Positions 27,030-36,456 of a stretch of 64,000 bases of DNA are shown here, one piece after another. Made by a program: the position numbers and the translations under genes. How positions within the stretch are numbered: the stretch's first letter is position 1; each line of letters opens with the position of its first letter. The notes under the pieces were generated by a model. It searched no databases. It was not told the DNA's origin and worked only from the letters and a program-made list of their open reading frames with translations. Source of the stretch: Levilactobacillus andaensis (lineage in GTDB: Bacteria; Bacillota; Bacilli; Lactobacillales; Lactobacillaceae); assembly GCF_016861695.1 (NCBI RefSeq), contig NZ_BOLP01000006.1, positions 102,972 through 166,971 on the forward strand, written 5' to 3'.

Positions 27030-27959
27030 ATGCGAAATAAATTACGTAAATGGCTCACCGCCTTTCTGGTTGCCGTCGTCCTCCTACCCTTAGGCGGATG
27101 CGCGCTGCCAGGCTTAGCCGGCGCCGGCAATAACAACGTCCGGATTGCCTCACAGAACACGACCGAACAACAGATCATGGCCTACATGATTGCTGGGATG
27201 ATCGGTCACTATACTAACCTACACACCTCGATCATTAACAACTTGGGGTCCGGGAACGTCAGCTTCAACGCCCTCAAGAACAACAACGCGGACATCAGTT
27301 CCATTCGATTCAATGGGACCGACCTGACGACCATCCTGAACGAAAAATTCGAACGGGACCCGGCCAAGGTCAACACGACCGTTGTCCGCGAGTTTGAGAA
27401 GCGTTACCAGATGACCTACTTCAAGTCCTATGGTTTCGCCGACACCTACGCGTGGATGGTCAAGCAGAGCTATGCGAAGAAACACCACCTGGAGACCGTC
27501 AGCGACCTGCAGAAATTAGCGCCGAACATGACCGTCGGTATCGACCAAATTTGGCAGAACCGACAGGGAGACGGCTATCCCGCCTTCCAGAAGATGTACG
27601 GCTATAGCTTTGGCAAGGTCTTGCCGATGCAGACCGGGTTGCTCTACGACGCGTTGTCCGCCGATAAGATGGATGCCATTCTGGGCTACTCCACCGACGG
27701 CCGGGTCGGCAGTTACCATCTGAAGCTGCTCAAGGACGACAAGAACTTCTTCCCACCATACGATGCCAGCCCCGTCGCCACGGATGCCATTTTGAAGCAG
27801 CATCCCGAGCTAAAAGGCGTGCTAAATCGGCTGGTTGGCAAGATCTCATTATCGACCATGCAAAAATTAAACTACCAAGTCGACGACCAACTCGAAGAAC
27901 CACAGACGGTCGCGACGAATTTCTTGAAGCAACACCATTATTTCGAAGGGGGCAAGTAA
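27030..27959 (+). CDS. opuCC: Osmoprotectant-binding lipoprotein
   Basis: This 309-residue substrate-binding protein has a lipobox LGGC with the lipidated Cys24 after a basic, hydrophobic signal. The mature part is the OpuAC-type fold: VRIASQNTTEQQIMAYMI, NNADISSIRFNGTDLTTI, TVGIDQIWQNRQGDGYPAF and DAILGYSTDGRVGSYHLK. It should capture betaine, carnitine or choline outside the cell and deliver it to OpuCB/OpuCD. TAGGAGG precedes the ATG. The binding-site aromatic set could not be confirmed by eye, so the preferred compatible solute is open. Confidence 0.94.
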   Translation: MRNKLRKWLTAFLVAVVLLPLGGCALPGLAGAGNNNVRIASQNTTEQQIMAYMIAGMIGHYTNLHTSIINNLGSGNVSFNALKNNNADISSIRFNGTDLTTILNEKFERDPAKVNTTVVREFEKRYQMTYFKSYGFADTYAWMVKQSYAKKHHLETVSDLQKLAPNMTVGIDQIWQNRQGDGYPAFQKMYGYSFGKVLPMQTGLLYDALSADKMDAILGYSTDGRVGSYHLKLLKDDKNFFPPYDASPVATDAILKQHPELKGVLNRLVGKISLSTMQKLNYQVDDQLEEPQTVATNFLKQHHYFEGGK

Positions 27960-27960
27960 C

Positions 27961-28623
27961 GTGAAAGACTTAGGCTTATGGAGTCAATTAATCTACTACT
28001 TCTCCCACAACGGGATGTACGTGCTGAGTCAATTTAACCAAACGTTCTTGGTCTCCATCTACGGTGTCCTGCTGGGGGCCATCGTGGGGATTCCACTGGG
28101 CATCTGGATCTCACAGTACCGGCGACTCTCGCCCGTCATCATTGGCGCGGCCAACGTGATTCAGACCGTGCCGTCTCTAGCGATGCTGTCCATCTTGATG
28201 CTGGGGCTGGGACTCGGGCAAACGACCGTGGTGGTCACTGTCTTCCTGTACTCCCTGTTGCCGATCATCAAGAACACCTACACTGGCATGTTGAGCGTCG
28301 ATCCGGACGTCCTGGACGCTGGTAAAGGGATGGGGATGACCCGGTGGCAAGTCATGACGACCATCCGGATTCCCCTCTCGCTATCCGTCATTATCGCCGG
28401 CATCCGTAACGCGCTAGTCATCGGTATCGGGATTACCGTGATCGGTTCGTTCATCGGCTCCGGTGGTCTGGGTGACATCATCATCCGCGGGACCAACGCA
28501 ACGAACGGTGGCGCGATTATTCTAGCGGGGGCGTTACCGACGGCGCTGATGGCGATTATTACGGATCTCGTCCTCTCCTTCGTCGAAAAACGCCTCACCC
28601 CCAAGACGTCTTCGGAACACTAA
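27961..28623 (+). CDS. opuCD: Osmoprotectant ABC transporter permease
   Basis: A 220-residue permease paralogous to OpuCB. Membrane segments cover most of the length, with NVIQTVPSLAMLSILMLGLG, the docking loop DAGKGMGMTRWQVMTTIRIP, and FIGSGGLGDIIIRG. The start is GTG at 27961, right after the opuCC stop, with AAGGGGG upstream. It is the last gene of the operon. A subtype B repeat follows and then a hairpin at 28914. Confidence 0.94.
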   Translation: MKDLGLWSQLIYYFSHNGMYVLSQFNQTFLVSIYGVLLGAIVGIPLGIWISQYRRLSPVIIGAANVIQTVPSLAMLSILMLGLGLGQTTVVVTVFLYSLLPIIKNTYTGMLSVDPDVLDAGKGMGMTRWQVMTTIRIPLSLSVIIAGIRNALVIGIGITVIGSFIGSGGLGDIIIRGTNATNGGAIILAGALPTALMAIITDLVLSFVEKRLTPKTSSEH

Positions 28624-28644
28624 CCGGGTTGGTTGCCATGACAC

Positions 28645-28822
28645 CGTCTTCGGCAGTCAGAAACTCCACCCCGTGGGGCACGCTTCAAGCCTGTGGAGCG
28701 GTCTTGAAGCTCGCTTTGGAGCCTCGAAGAACCACGAGTCTTCAAAGCGTCCCGTGCTGTAAGCTGACTCAGAACGTCAGCTAACACCACCGACACCGGG
28801 TTCCGTTCCTGACTGCCTGCGA
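28645..28822 (-). repeat. Structured intergenic repeat, subtype B
   Basis: Ends CGGCAGTCAG and CTGACTGCCTG pair. It contains the CCGTGGGG block, the GAGCCTCGAAGAACCACGAG region and a GCTGACTCAGAACGTCAGC arm. It is directly downstream of opuCD. Confidence 0.75.
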
Positions 28823-28913
28823 CTATGACATAACCCAGCGTTCCGAGACGACTTGTCGGTTGCACTATTCTTTGTCGTCATTAATTCTGATTTCTTTGTT
28901 ACTAAAAAAGCTT

Positions 28914-28956
28914 AAAACAGCCGGTGTGGTGTCCTGATTGGACGTGCACCGGCTGT
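28914..28956. terminator. Rho-independent terminator
   Basis: AAACAGCCGGTG and CACCGGCTGTTT form the stem. The better T-rich tail is on the minus strand, but no minus-strand gene ends here. It may also serve the opuC operon. Confidence 0.6.
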
Positions 28957-29157
28957 TTGTGTCTGTTCCCTTGTTGGCGTGTACTGATGCCAACGCACTT
29001 GAGAATGCTGTAGGCCACGAAGACCACCTTCTGTATTGCTTAGAATCTACTATACGAGAGTGCCGTAGCGTCAAGGCCAGGGAAAAACAGCGAAAAACTG
29101 ATATAGTCCAGGGGAAAAGATATTTTCGTAGTGGTTTAATGTGAATGGGGGTATACC

Positions 29158-29529
29158 ATGTTAAAAAGTAAAATAATGAAAAGAAATATTATCATAACGC
29201 TAGTCGGACTGGTGATTCTTGTGGTAGCTGGCGGCGTTATGTATTTTCAATCAGACATGTTTACAAGAAATCAGTTAGACGGACAAGTTAACCGTATGAT
29301 TCAGAACAAAGACCACCAAAAAATGAAAAAGTTGTCGGTTAATAAGGCGACGTATGATTTTTTGAAGAAAACGTCTGTTGAGACAAAAGTATCTCATACA
29401 TCGGATTCGCAGGGTGGCTCGGACAGGTTGCTGTATTATGTGACGACTATCAGCGGTAAAGACGTGTCAGTCTATATGAAAAAAACAAGTCAAACTTCAT
29501 GGGAGTTAAATTCAATTGGGCTGCAATGA
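29158..29529 (+). CDS. Small membrane-anchored protein of unknown function, AT-rich
   Basis: This 123-residue protein has a basic N-terminus, one membrane segment (about 10-28) and an outer domain rich in Lys, Thr and Ser, with LLYYVTTISGKDVSVYMKKT as a beta hairpin-like stretch. GGGGG lies 8 bases before the ATG. The base composition (many AAA, AAT, TTA codons) is clearly more AT-rich than neighbouring genes, which suggests recent transfer. A gene-free stretch and a subtype A repeat follow. Resembles small DUF-type secreted lactobacillar proteins; no named family recognised. Confidence 0.72.
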   Translation: MLKSKIMKRNIIITLVGLVILVVAGGVMYFQSDMFTRNQLDGQVNRMIQNKDHQKMKKLSVNKATYDFLKKTSVETKVSHTSDSQGGSDRLLYYVTTISGKDVSVYMKKTSQTSWELNSIGLQ

Positions 29530-29761
29530 ATTGAGTTAATTATTTAGTCGCTAGCTATGACGTTTGCTGTTTGTTGGCACGCGTTTCACTGCCATTGATT
29601 GCTCGACAGGTCTCGTCGAACAAGCGGTGAACGATACTTTAATTACGGCCGTCGCCTTTTGAACTGTGCGACCAATTCCGCTAACTCCTACAGACTAGTC
29701 ATCCCCCAATCCATAAAATCCCAACGATTATCACCGCAACCAAACCACTAGCACGCCACCT

Positions 29762-29949
29762 GAGCCGGAGGAGGCCAGGGATGCAGCCGGCCGTGGTAAT
29801 GGCGTTGGTCGGGTGATTTTGCCCGACCTACACCATGGGCGTCTTTTGAGACACGTGGTCTTTACGTGGCTCAAAAACGAGCGAGAAGCCCGCCCTTCGG
29901 CTGAAGCGTCCCCACAGCAGGCGGAATCCCTGGCAGCCGGAGCGCGGCC
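29762..29949 (+). repeat. Structured intergenic repeat, subtype A
   Basis: Full-length copy with terminal stem GGCCAGGGAT/ATCCCTGGC. The upper arm is GTTGGTCGGG...CCCGACCTAC. It lies between the AT-rich gene and the MFS-like gene, whose promoter begins right after it. Confidence 0.8.
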
Positions 29950-30035
29950 ATTTTCCCTCTATCTCTGAACTATCCAGTCACTATCGCCATTTTTTGCTAT
30001 ACTGAGTGTAAATGATTGATAGAGGAGATGGTCGG

Positions 30036-31376
30036 GTGAACCGGCTGAGACAAAGTGGCATCGACTTTTCCGTGGGCACGCTGAACTTCCTGGCAAACAT
30101 CGGCATTATGTTGCCGTACGTGCTGATCCTAGCGAAGTACCAGGCTTCCCACAGCGAAACGTTTCTGATTGCCCTGGTGGCGTTTTATATTTCGCGTGCT
30201 GCCAGTATTTTTTATACCAAACGCCTGAATTTGAGATCTACGACGTACCTGATTCTGAGCCTGGTACTCGGCGCCTTGGGGAGTCTGACCTTTGCACTGA
30301 CCGATGCCGTTGGCTGGCTGATTATCGGTAGCTTTCTTTGGGGCTACAGCGCCGCCACGATTTGGCCGTACTTTTTGACCGTGAAGCTTCACCTGAGTGC
30401 GACCACCGAATTTCGCATGAAACGCCTCTACTGGGCCATCTTTGCCGGACTGGCGCTGGTGATTGGCGTCGACCTGTTGGCCAAGTTGAGCTACACGCTG
30501 ACCTTTGTGCTGTTGGCCCTGCTGTACCTCGCCGCGGTGCCCGGGGGCGTCCTGCTGGATAACTTTACCAACGACTTTTATCAGAATCGGCCCAATCACG
30601 TTCACGGCATCACGCAGACCTGGCGCTGGATTCTGTCGGTGATTGGCTTTGCCGTCATCGCCGTGCTGACCACGTTGCGGAAGGCTAGCGTCAGCATTCC
30701 CAGCGGCATCGTGCTCGCCATTATCGGCGTGGCACTGGTCATTCTAGCCATCGAACTCTACAGTGACCGCCACGTCCTGCCCAACTACAAGGTGCGCCTC
30801 CTGAACCGCGGATTTCTGGTGAGCCTGGTGCTCCTGTTCAACAGTTTCTTCGCCTACTTCTATCTCGGCGGCAGCGGTATGTACGCCGTCTTTGCCCTCT
30901 ACCTGATTGGCTTTGAAACGGGCTACCCAGTCTTCAAGGCCCTGGGCAAGCACGATGAGGCCCGCGCCCTGCGCCTCAGTCAAATTAGTCTGGTCGCCGG
31001 CCACGTGCTCCTGTTGATTCCGTGGGTCGGCAGCTACCTGGTCGGCCTCCTGCTAATCACGCTGTACGTGGGCTACGACAACCCCACCATCAACCAAACG
31101 CTGTACGGCTCGGCGGAAATCGACAGCGACACCGCCATCGTCAATAAGTACCGTTTCTCCACGTATGGCGGGTTATGTTGCCAACTGGCGATGTTCGGCT
31201 TACTGGTCGCCGTCAGCGCCGTGACCCAGACACACATTCTGGACTTCTTTAAACCTAGCGATGCCGGGAACTTCTGGCTGTATACGTTTACGATGAGTTG
31301 GCCGCTAGTGCTGATTTCATTGGGGATTTCGATTGGAAATATTTTGCATGAACCGAAGACCCGTGACGTGGCGTAA
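30036..31376 (+). CDS. MFS-like membrane protein (putative transporter)
   Basis: A 446-residue hydrophobic protein with about 12 membrane segments, MFS-like in layout. Drug-antiporter motif A is not obvious (the first loop reads YISRAASIFYTKRLNLRS). It therefore belongs to a less studied MFS-like group common in lactobacilli. An ATG at 30012 is open, but GAGGAG lies just upstream of a GTG at 30036, which is chosen. An extended -10 TGCTATACT lies at 29995-30003. It is transcribed alone. Substrate unknown. Confidence 0.78.
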   Translation: MNRLRQSGIDFSVGTLNFLANIGIMLPYVLILAKYQASHSETFLIALVAFYISRAASIFYTKRLNLRSTTYLILSLVLGALGSLTFALTDAVGWLIIGSFLWGYSAATIWPYFLTVKLHLSATTEFRMKRLYWAIFAGLALVIGVDLLAKLSYTLTFVLLALLYLAAVPGGVLLDNFTNDFYQNRPNHVHGITQTWRWILSVIGFAVIAVLTTLRKASVSIPSGIVLAIIGVALVILAIELYSDRHVLPNYKVRLLNRGFLVSLVLLFNSFFAYFYLGGSGMYAVFALYLIGFETGYPVFKALGKHDEARALRLSQISLVAGHVLLLIPWVGSYLVGLLLITLYVGYDNPTINQTLYGSAEIDSDTAIVNKYRFSTYGGLCCQLAMFGLLVAVSAVTQTHILDFFKPSDAGNFWLYTFTMSWPLVLISLGISIGNILHEPKTRDVA

Positions 31377-31481
31377 CAGTCAATTTCGCATGAAAGATAA
31401 GCGCATAATCTGTCCCCAATTTCACTGAGCATTTCTCTACCCTAATTTCCTAGCCAATGCTATACTGTCCCCACGAATCAC

Positions 31482-31530
31482 AAACCACCGGCCACATCTC
31501 CCCTAACGAAGACGTGGCCGGTGGTTTTTT
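31482..31530 (+). terminator. Strong Rho-independent terminator
   Basis: AAACCACCGGCCAC pairs with GTGGCCGGTGGTTT, followed by TTTTTT. An extended -10 (TGCTATACT, 31458-31466) stands just before it, so a very short RNA of about 60 bases could be made here. Confidence 0.85.
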
Positions 31531-31537
31531 AATTAGT

Positions 31538-32080
31538 TTAGACATTATATTGATCGACTTTAAAACCCACCCCATTGGCAATCCCGCCATTCAATAGCCA
31601 AGCCACACTGAGTCCAATGAATATAATCGCAATTATTCGACGGTAACGGAGTTTGATAAACCGTGACTGGTGAGGTGTTGGCAGGAAGTGGAAATAGCCT
31701 GGACTTTCCTCCGGCATGTACAAAATGACTAGTCCAAAGAAGTCGATGAACGTGCTAACGATTCCGTTTCCATCAAAGAAGTTTCTTCCAATAAAGGCCT
31801 GGGGAAGAAAGAGCAACACACCCAAATACAGCAGATAAATGACGGCAATATCAACCGTGAGCTTTCGCCTGAAGGCTGCCCCGTACCGCGTTCCGAGCGG
31901 TAACATCCCTAGCAGAAAATACCCGACCGTAAATATCAGCAACACCGTCAGCGAACGTATCGGCTGGACAAACAGCCACTTAACGCCTAAGATTTGAACT
32001 AGCCAAACCAGGCTTAGTAAGAGACCATTGTACACACGTAGCAGTCGCGTCAACGATGTTATTTCTGTATTAAATAACAC
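31538..32080 (-). CDS. Membrane protein of unknown function
   Basis: A 180-residue protein with four or five membrane segments (about 18-36, 42-60, 75-92, 108-123, 148-165). A cytoplasmic loop carries MPEESPGYFHFLPTPHQSR, and RIIAIIFIGLSVAWLLNGG lies near the C-terminus. The start is GTG at 32080 with a weak AGAG site. It is divergent from the YefM antitoxin gene. I do not recognise a family; context gives no function. Confidence 0.68.
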   Translation of the reverse strand: MLFNTEITSLTRLLRVYNGLLLSLVWLVQILGVKWLFVQPIRSLTVLLIFTVGYFLLGMLPLGTRYGAAFRRKLTVDIAVIYLLYLGVLLFLPQAFIGRNFFDGNGIVSTFIDFFGLVILYMPEESPGYFHFLPTPHQSRFIKLRYRRIIAIIFIGLSVAWLLNGGIANGVGFKVDQYNV

Positions 32081-32146
32081 CTATCGTCATCTCTTTTGCC
32101 TATAAGATTTAATTTCACGGACAGCCACTCAGCTTGGAGGAAAACC

Positions 32147-32392
32147 ATGGAAGCTATCACTTATTCGGACTTTAAAAAAAGGATCAAGTTTTACTTAAAC
32201 CGCGTTACAGACGATTTTGAACCCCTAACCATCACGCGTAAACATCGTCCAAGTGTTGTCATCATCTCCGAAAAAGCCTATAACAATCTGCTAGAAAATC
32301 AATTTATTTTAAGCAATCCAGCAAACGTAGCTTGGCTTGAAGAGTCCAGAAAACAACTTGAAGCCAGCCGCACCGCCAAAAAACAGCATTAG
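32147..32392 (+). CDS. Orphan type II antitoxin, YefM/Phd family
   Basis: An 81-residue protein with the Phd/YefM N-terminus (TYSDFKKRIKFYLNRVTDD), the typical EPLTITRKHRPSVVIISEK strand-turn, and YNNLLEN helix. The C-terminal part, which normally wraps the toxin, ends in a basic tail. GGAGG lies 6 bases before the ATG. A terminator follows 6 bases after the stop, and no YoeB/RelE toxin gene is near on either strand. It is therefore a solitary antitoxin: a domesticated regulator, a decoy against incoming toxins, or what remains after toxin loss. Confidence 0.88.
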   Translation: MEAITYSDFKKRIKFYLNRVTDDFEPLTITRKHRPSVVIISEKAYNNLLENQFILSNPANVAWLEESRKQLEASRTAKKQH

Positions 32393-32397
32393 TCACT

Positions 32398-32432
32398 AAA
32401 GGGCCATGACACACGTCACAGCCCTCTTTTTC
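32398..32432 (+). terminator. Terminator of the YefM gene
   Basis: AGGGCCATGAC pairs with GTCACAGCCCT and is followed by a T-run. Confidence 0.75.
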
Positions 32433-32518
32433 TATACCGAACATTTAAGCACGGTTTCAGTATATGCAATTTTCAGTACGAGAAGCCGACCAACGCCTTT
32501 GTTTTTCCCGCGAACAAA

Positions 32519-33765
32519 CTAAGCCCGGGCCAAGCGCCGCCGTAAAATTTCTGCGTACAGCAGGCCGGCCACGATGGCGACCACCAAACCCAGCCACGCA
32601 ATCGCCACCGTCCAGCCGTTCGCGAGGAAGGCAAAGACGACCGCGCCGCCCGGAACCGTCAGCTGAATCACGGTGTAGAACACGCTTAGAATCGACCCGA
32701 TCGACTCCTCCGGCAATTCCGTAATCATTTCCGCTTGGATGCGTGGATTGAGCAGGCCAATCAGGACCCCATTGACTAAGATACAGGCGACCAGGATGTA
32801 GCGGTTCTGCAGCCGATGACGCCACTCACGCCGATCACCAGCGTCAGGTTACCCGGAATCGACAACCATGTCACCCGCTTCATCGGCGTAAACGACCCCA
32901 GAATCATCCCCACCGACTCCACCATATCGATCAGCGCTACGGTATAGCCAAAGTTGCCAAACAGTAGCCGTTTTTCTTGAATGTAGGACAGGTTCAGCAG
33001 CGTACTCTGGCCGGAGCCAATGAAGTTGACGATGGAAAAGGCCACCATGAATCCGGTGACGGTCGAAAACGTCTTTAATAATTTGAAATTTTTCACACTG
33101 GTCGTAAAGAAGTGACGAATCTCGCGCCGGACCCCCAGAAAAGCCGCGTGGTGCTGAAATTGACTACTCCTCAACTGACGGAATTGCTGACGTGCGACCC
33201 ACAGAATCAGGAAGGCCGCGATAAATGATGCCGCGTTGAGCAGACCAAAGAGCACGTAGTTGTAGTGCAAAGCGGCAATCAGCCCGGCGCCGACTAACCC
33301 GCCGACCAAACTAATCGTGGACCCCACCCCACTTTCAAAACCACGGGCCTCGGCCAAGTCGTCCGCCGTCACCACGTCCTTGATCACGGCGAGGGACACG
33401 AACGAGCTGAAGCTGCCGGCGAAGTCGCTGACGATGTTGATGAGCAGGAGTACCGTGAACACCCACCAGCTGGGACGAAAGGCAATCAACCCACTAAGCA
33501 GGAGAAATAGCGCGGCTTGGAAAAATTTCACGCCAACCATACTGCGGTAGTGGTTGTTCGCCTCATCGGCCAGATATCCGGCGATGATGTCCAGCAGAAA
33601 GGGAATCGTCGCCACCACAGAGGCAATGCTGACGGCCAGCTTGGCGTTAGGCATCCCCCGCGCGTAAATAACGAAAACAATATTGAATAGCGTTGATCCC
33701 AACATGCTGATAAACGTTGCCAGCGTCAGCAGGCGGTAGCGCCTGTTGTGTAGAAAGACCGTCAT
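32519..33765 (-). pseudogene. MFS transporter (DHA3 type), frameshifted
   Basis: The first 310 or so residues read in one frame, from ATG 33765 (AAGGGGAG site), with normal MFS features such as FIVFVIYARGMP-like segment 1 and GYLADEANNHYRS. Near 32815 the frame ends in a run out of character (CRTATSWSPVS). The expected continuation (RLQNRYILVACILVNGVLIG, then ITELPEESIGSILSVFYTVI) is found in the neighbouring frame down to 32519. A one-base loss between about 32780 and 32850 explains this. It sits 17 bases after the adjacent MFS gene, in the same operon. It is probably inactive, or the loss is a sequencing error. Confidence 0.8.
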
Positions 33766-33781
33766 GCCGGTCAGCTCCCCT

Positions 33782-34987
33782 TTACTCGAACTTGGTGCGG
33801 CGGATGACGGCTAGAAAGTACAGCCCATCCAAAACCGTGGCGCCACCATAAATCAATTGCGGCCAAACGACGGCCCAGTGCGTGACCATGACCCCACCGA
33901 GCGCCGAACCGACCGGAATCATGGCGGAGATCAGGCTCTCATTGATGGTCGAAATGCGGCCCAGAACCGTGGCGGGAAAGGCCGACTGAACGTAAGCGAT
34001 GAAGTTGATGTTCATCATGCTAACGAACAGCGCACTCATTGAAATCAGGAGAACCGCCACGACGCCCTGCCGACTCACGGCCAGTAACAGCCGACACCCA
34101 CCGCCCAAAATCAAACAGCCGCCGGCAAAGGAAATCAAGTGGTTCCCGGTAAGCGTTAATTTCTGCACCAGCAACGCGCCCACGAGGCCACCCACGGCGA
34201 TACCGGTCAGTAACGCGCCGTAGCCCCACGCCTGACCACTCAGATAAACGCGGGCGAACCGCGGCAAGGCAGCGTCGGCGGCCCCGTAGAACAGGTTGAG
34301 GGTGGCAAATGGAATCAGGACTTTTAGCATAAACGGGTGCTGTGCGAACGTTTGCCAACCGACTTTTAGCGAGTGACCATAGGAGTCTGCGGTGTCATTT
34401 GCCGAACCGGCTGGTTTGAGGCGCAACAGCTTGAAGACCAGCAGAGCGATGCCAAAGACCGGCACTGCCAGCAGGAGTGTGTGTTGCACGGACAACAGCG
34501 ACAGGAGGCCCAGGACGGCCCCGTTGAGAATCAGGTCCAACACCTGGTAACTCATTTGAAACAGGCCGTTGACGTGCAGAAGGTCGGCACCACTGGCGAG
34601 CAGCGGCAGGAGCTTGTCCTCCGTGGGGTAAATCAAAGCGGAGCTGATGGTCGATAGGAGAAGAAACAACAGGAGAAAGACGCCTAGGAAACTCCCATTT
34701 AGCCGCAACGCCATGCCACCGACTAGTACGAGTGCCAGAATGACCTGACTGGCGGTCGCCCCCACCAACACGTGCTTCACTCGCACCCGGTCCAAAATGG
34801 GGCCGAGCAGAAACGAGAGGGCGTCCACCCCAGACGTGATGACAAAGACCGCCGTGACGAACAGTGCCGACTGATAGCGCGTGTTGAAGTACCACAGCAC
34901 GGACATGTAAATCAGGCTGTCGCCGATGTTGGTAAGTATGCGGCCGGCTAGAAGCTGGCGGATGGTTGCGGTGTTGGTGGTTGTCAT
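33782..34987 (-). CDS. MFS transporter, DHA3 (macrolide-efflux-like)
   Basis: A 401-residue protein with about 12 membrane segments of the DHA3/MefA-like class. It opens with ILTNIGDSLIYMSVLWYFNT, and loop 2-3 reads GPILDRVRVKHVLVGA in place of the DHA1 motif. The second half has TVLGRISTINESLISAMIPVG, a block typical of this class. GAGG lies 7 bases before the ATG. It is first of a two-gene operon with the frameshifted MFS gene. Role as exporter is inferred; substrate unknown. Confidence 0.88.
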   Translation of the reverse strand: MTTTNTATIRQLLAGRILTNIGDSLIYMSVLWYFNTRYQSALFVTAVFVITSGVDALSFLLGPILDRVRVKHVLVGATASQVILALVLVGGMALRLNGSFLGVFLLLFLLLSTISSALIYPTEDKLLPLLASGADLLHVNGLFQMSYQVLDLILNGAVLGLLSLLSVQHTLLLAVPVFGIALLVFKLLRLKPAGSANDTADSYGHSLKVGWQTFAQHPFMLKVLIPFATLNLFYGAADAALPRFARVYLSGQAWGYGALLTGIAVGGLVGALLVQKLTLTGNHLISFAGGCLILGGGCRLLLAVSRQGVVAVLLISMSALFVSMMNINFIAYVQSAFPATVLGRISTINESLISAMIPVGSALGGVMVTHWAVVWPQLIYGGATVLDGLYFLAVIRRTKFE

Positions 34988-35139
34988 GGGAAGGCCTCGC
35001 TGTTGGGAATTGGTTGAATTAAGAGAAGTATATCATGAATATCCTAATCATTTTCTAATGTTGATTTTTTCCTTGTAAATTTCTTACCTAGCCTAATGAA
35101 CTGACTACCGGCCATTTCAATTCATACTCCGTCATGCTC

Positions 35140-36345
35140 TCAGTCCAACTGAACCGAAATTTTCCGCGTCCCAATAATCACCAGCGTTACCAGTAGATAC
35201 GTTACGCCGGCCAGCAACGAAAATTGTTGAATCCCCATGCCACTAATCAGGATGGGAATCCCCAGAAGGCCCACCGGTTGGCTAAGATTGATCAGCGCGT
35301 AGTAGCTATTAGATACCGTTGCCAAATCACTCTCTGGGATTCGCTCCTGCAAAATCGTCTTGCACGAGATGTTGAAGTCTGGCAACGCGCCACCCAACAG
35401 TAGCAAGCCCAACAAGCACCCCAGAATATGCCGCGACTGACTAAAGGCCAGAAAAGCAATTGGGACTTGAATAATCGCAATCTGAATGAATGTATGAATT
35501 TTGACCCGGTCTTCTAGCCAGCGGTACAGAATCGACCCCAACAGGAACCCTACGGAAAACATGGAGTCCATAATCCCTGTTAAATTCGAGTCGTGGTACA
35601 CTGTCGTCGCAATCTGCGTGAAGTAAACGGCATTGGGAGCCAACAAGATATTAAACAGTAGCGCTGTAACCAACACCGGTAGCATAGCCGGAAATTGGTC
35701 GAGCAACTGTTTAACAAAACCGAAACTATTCCACGTAGCACTGGTAAACGTGACATCTAGCTGACTGCCATTATGGTAATCAGTAGCCCCCTCGTTTAGC
35801 CCAATCAGGCACACGCACACAATGAGGTACGACATGAAATCAAATAGAAACAGCCAATAGATAGGAATAATAGTAATCAACGCCGTCACGAGAATGCCAG
35901 CGAACAAACTGGCGCTCGTCCGGGCCGTGCTAATGGCCGCATTGATCTGCTTATAAACAGGAACGTCGAAGAGATGGACGGTCAATTTGGTCACGATTGG
36001 ATCGAAGAATTCCGTGAAAATATCATAAATGACCGCACTCAAAACCAGTAGGCTATAGACCCGCCAGTTAAGGTAGACGCAAAGAAAAAGAAAGAGCACC
36101 GCACCGGCAGCCGCCAAACTTGTCTGCATCAGCAGTGGTTTCAACCGTTGACGGCGATCGACATATCGGCCAATTGGGGCTGCCAAGAGAATTCCCGGCA
36201 CAAATAGAAAGAACGACAGTATCCCAACGTAGAGGGCATTATGAAACCAATTCGTAACTAAAATGATTAATGCAATTCGTGAAAACCCCGACCCAAAATT
36301 ATCGACAAACTGACTAACTAAAATCAAACGCTTATTGTGGACCAT
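35140..36345 (-). CDS. MFS transporter, DHA3-type
   Basis: A 401-residue membrane protein with about 12 segments. It opens with SQFVDNFGSGFSRIALIILV and has the loop motif APIGRYVDRRQRLKPLLM. Cys- and Ile-rich segments and a more AT-rich codon choice set it apart from the GC-richer MFS pair downstream. It is divergent from an Rgg-type regulator, with 111 bases between the starts. That arrangement suggests the regulator controls it. GGAAG lies about 9 bases before the ATG. Confidence 0.88.
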   Translation of the reverse strand: MVHNKRLILVSQFVDNFGSGFSRIALIILVTNWFHNALYVGILSFFLFVPGILLAAPIGRYVDRRQRLKPLLMQTSLAAAGAVLFLFLCVYLNWRVYSLLVLSAVIYDIFTEFFDPIVTKLTVHLFDVPVYKQINAAISTARTSASLFAGILVTALITIIPIYWLFLFDFMSYLIVCVCLIGLNEGATDYHNGSQLDVTFTSATWNSFGFVKQLLDQFPAMLPVLVTALLFNILLAPNAVYFTQIATTVYHDSNLTGIMDSMFSVGFLLGSILYRWLEDRVKIHTFIQIAIIQVPIAFLAFSQSRHILGCLLGLLLLGGALPDFNISCKTILQERIPESDLATVSNSYYALINLSQPVGLLGIPILISGMGIQQFSLLAGVTYLLVTLVIIGTRKISVQLD

Positions 36346-36456
36346 TCGCCATCACTTCCAGTCTAAAATTGATTATAGAGTTTAGTATAGCCTTTTCTTT
36401 CTCATTGAATTATAATTTTCTCATATAGTAAAATGAGGTTGAAAGAGGGTGCTGGA

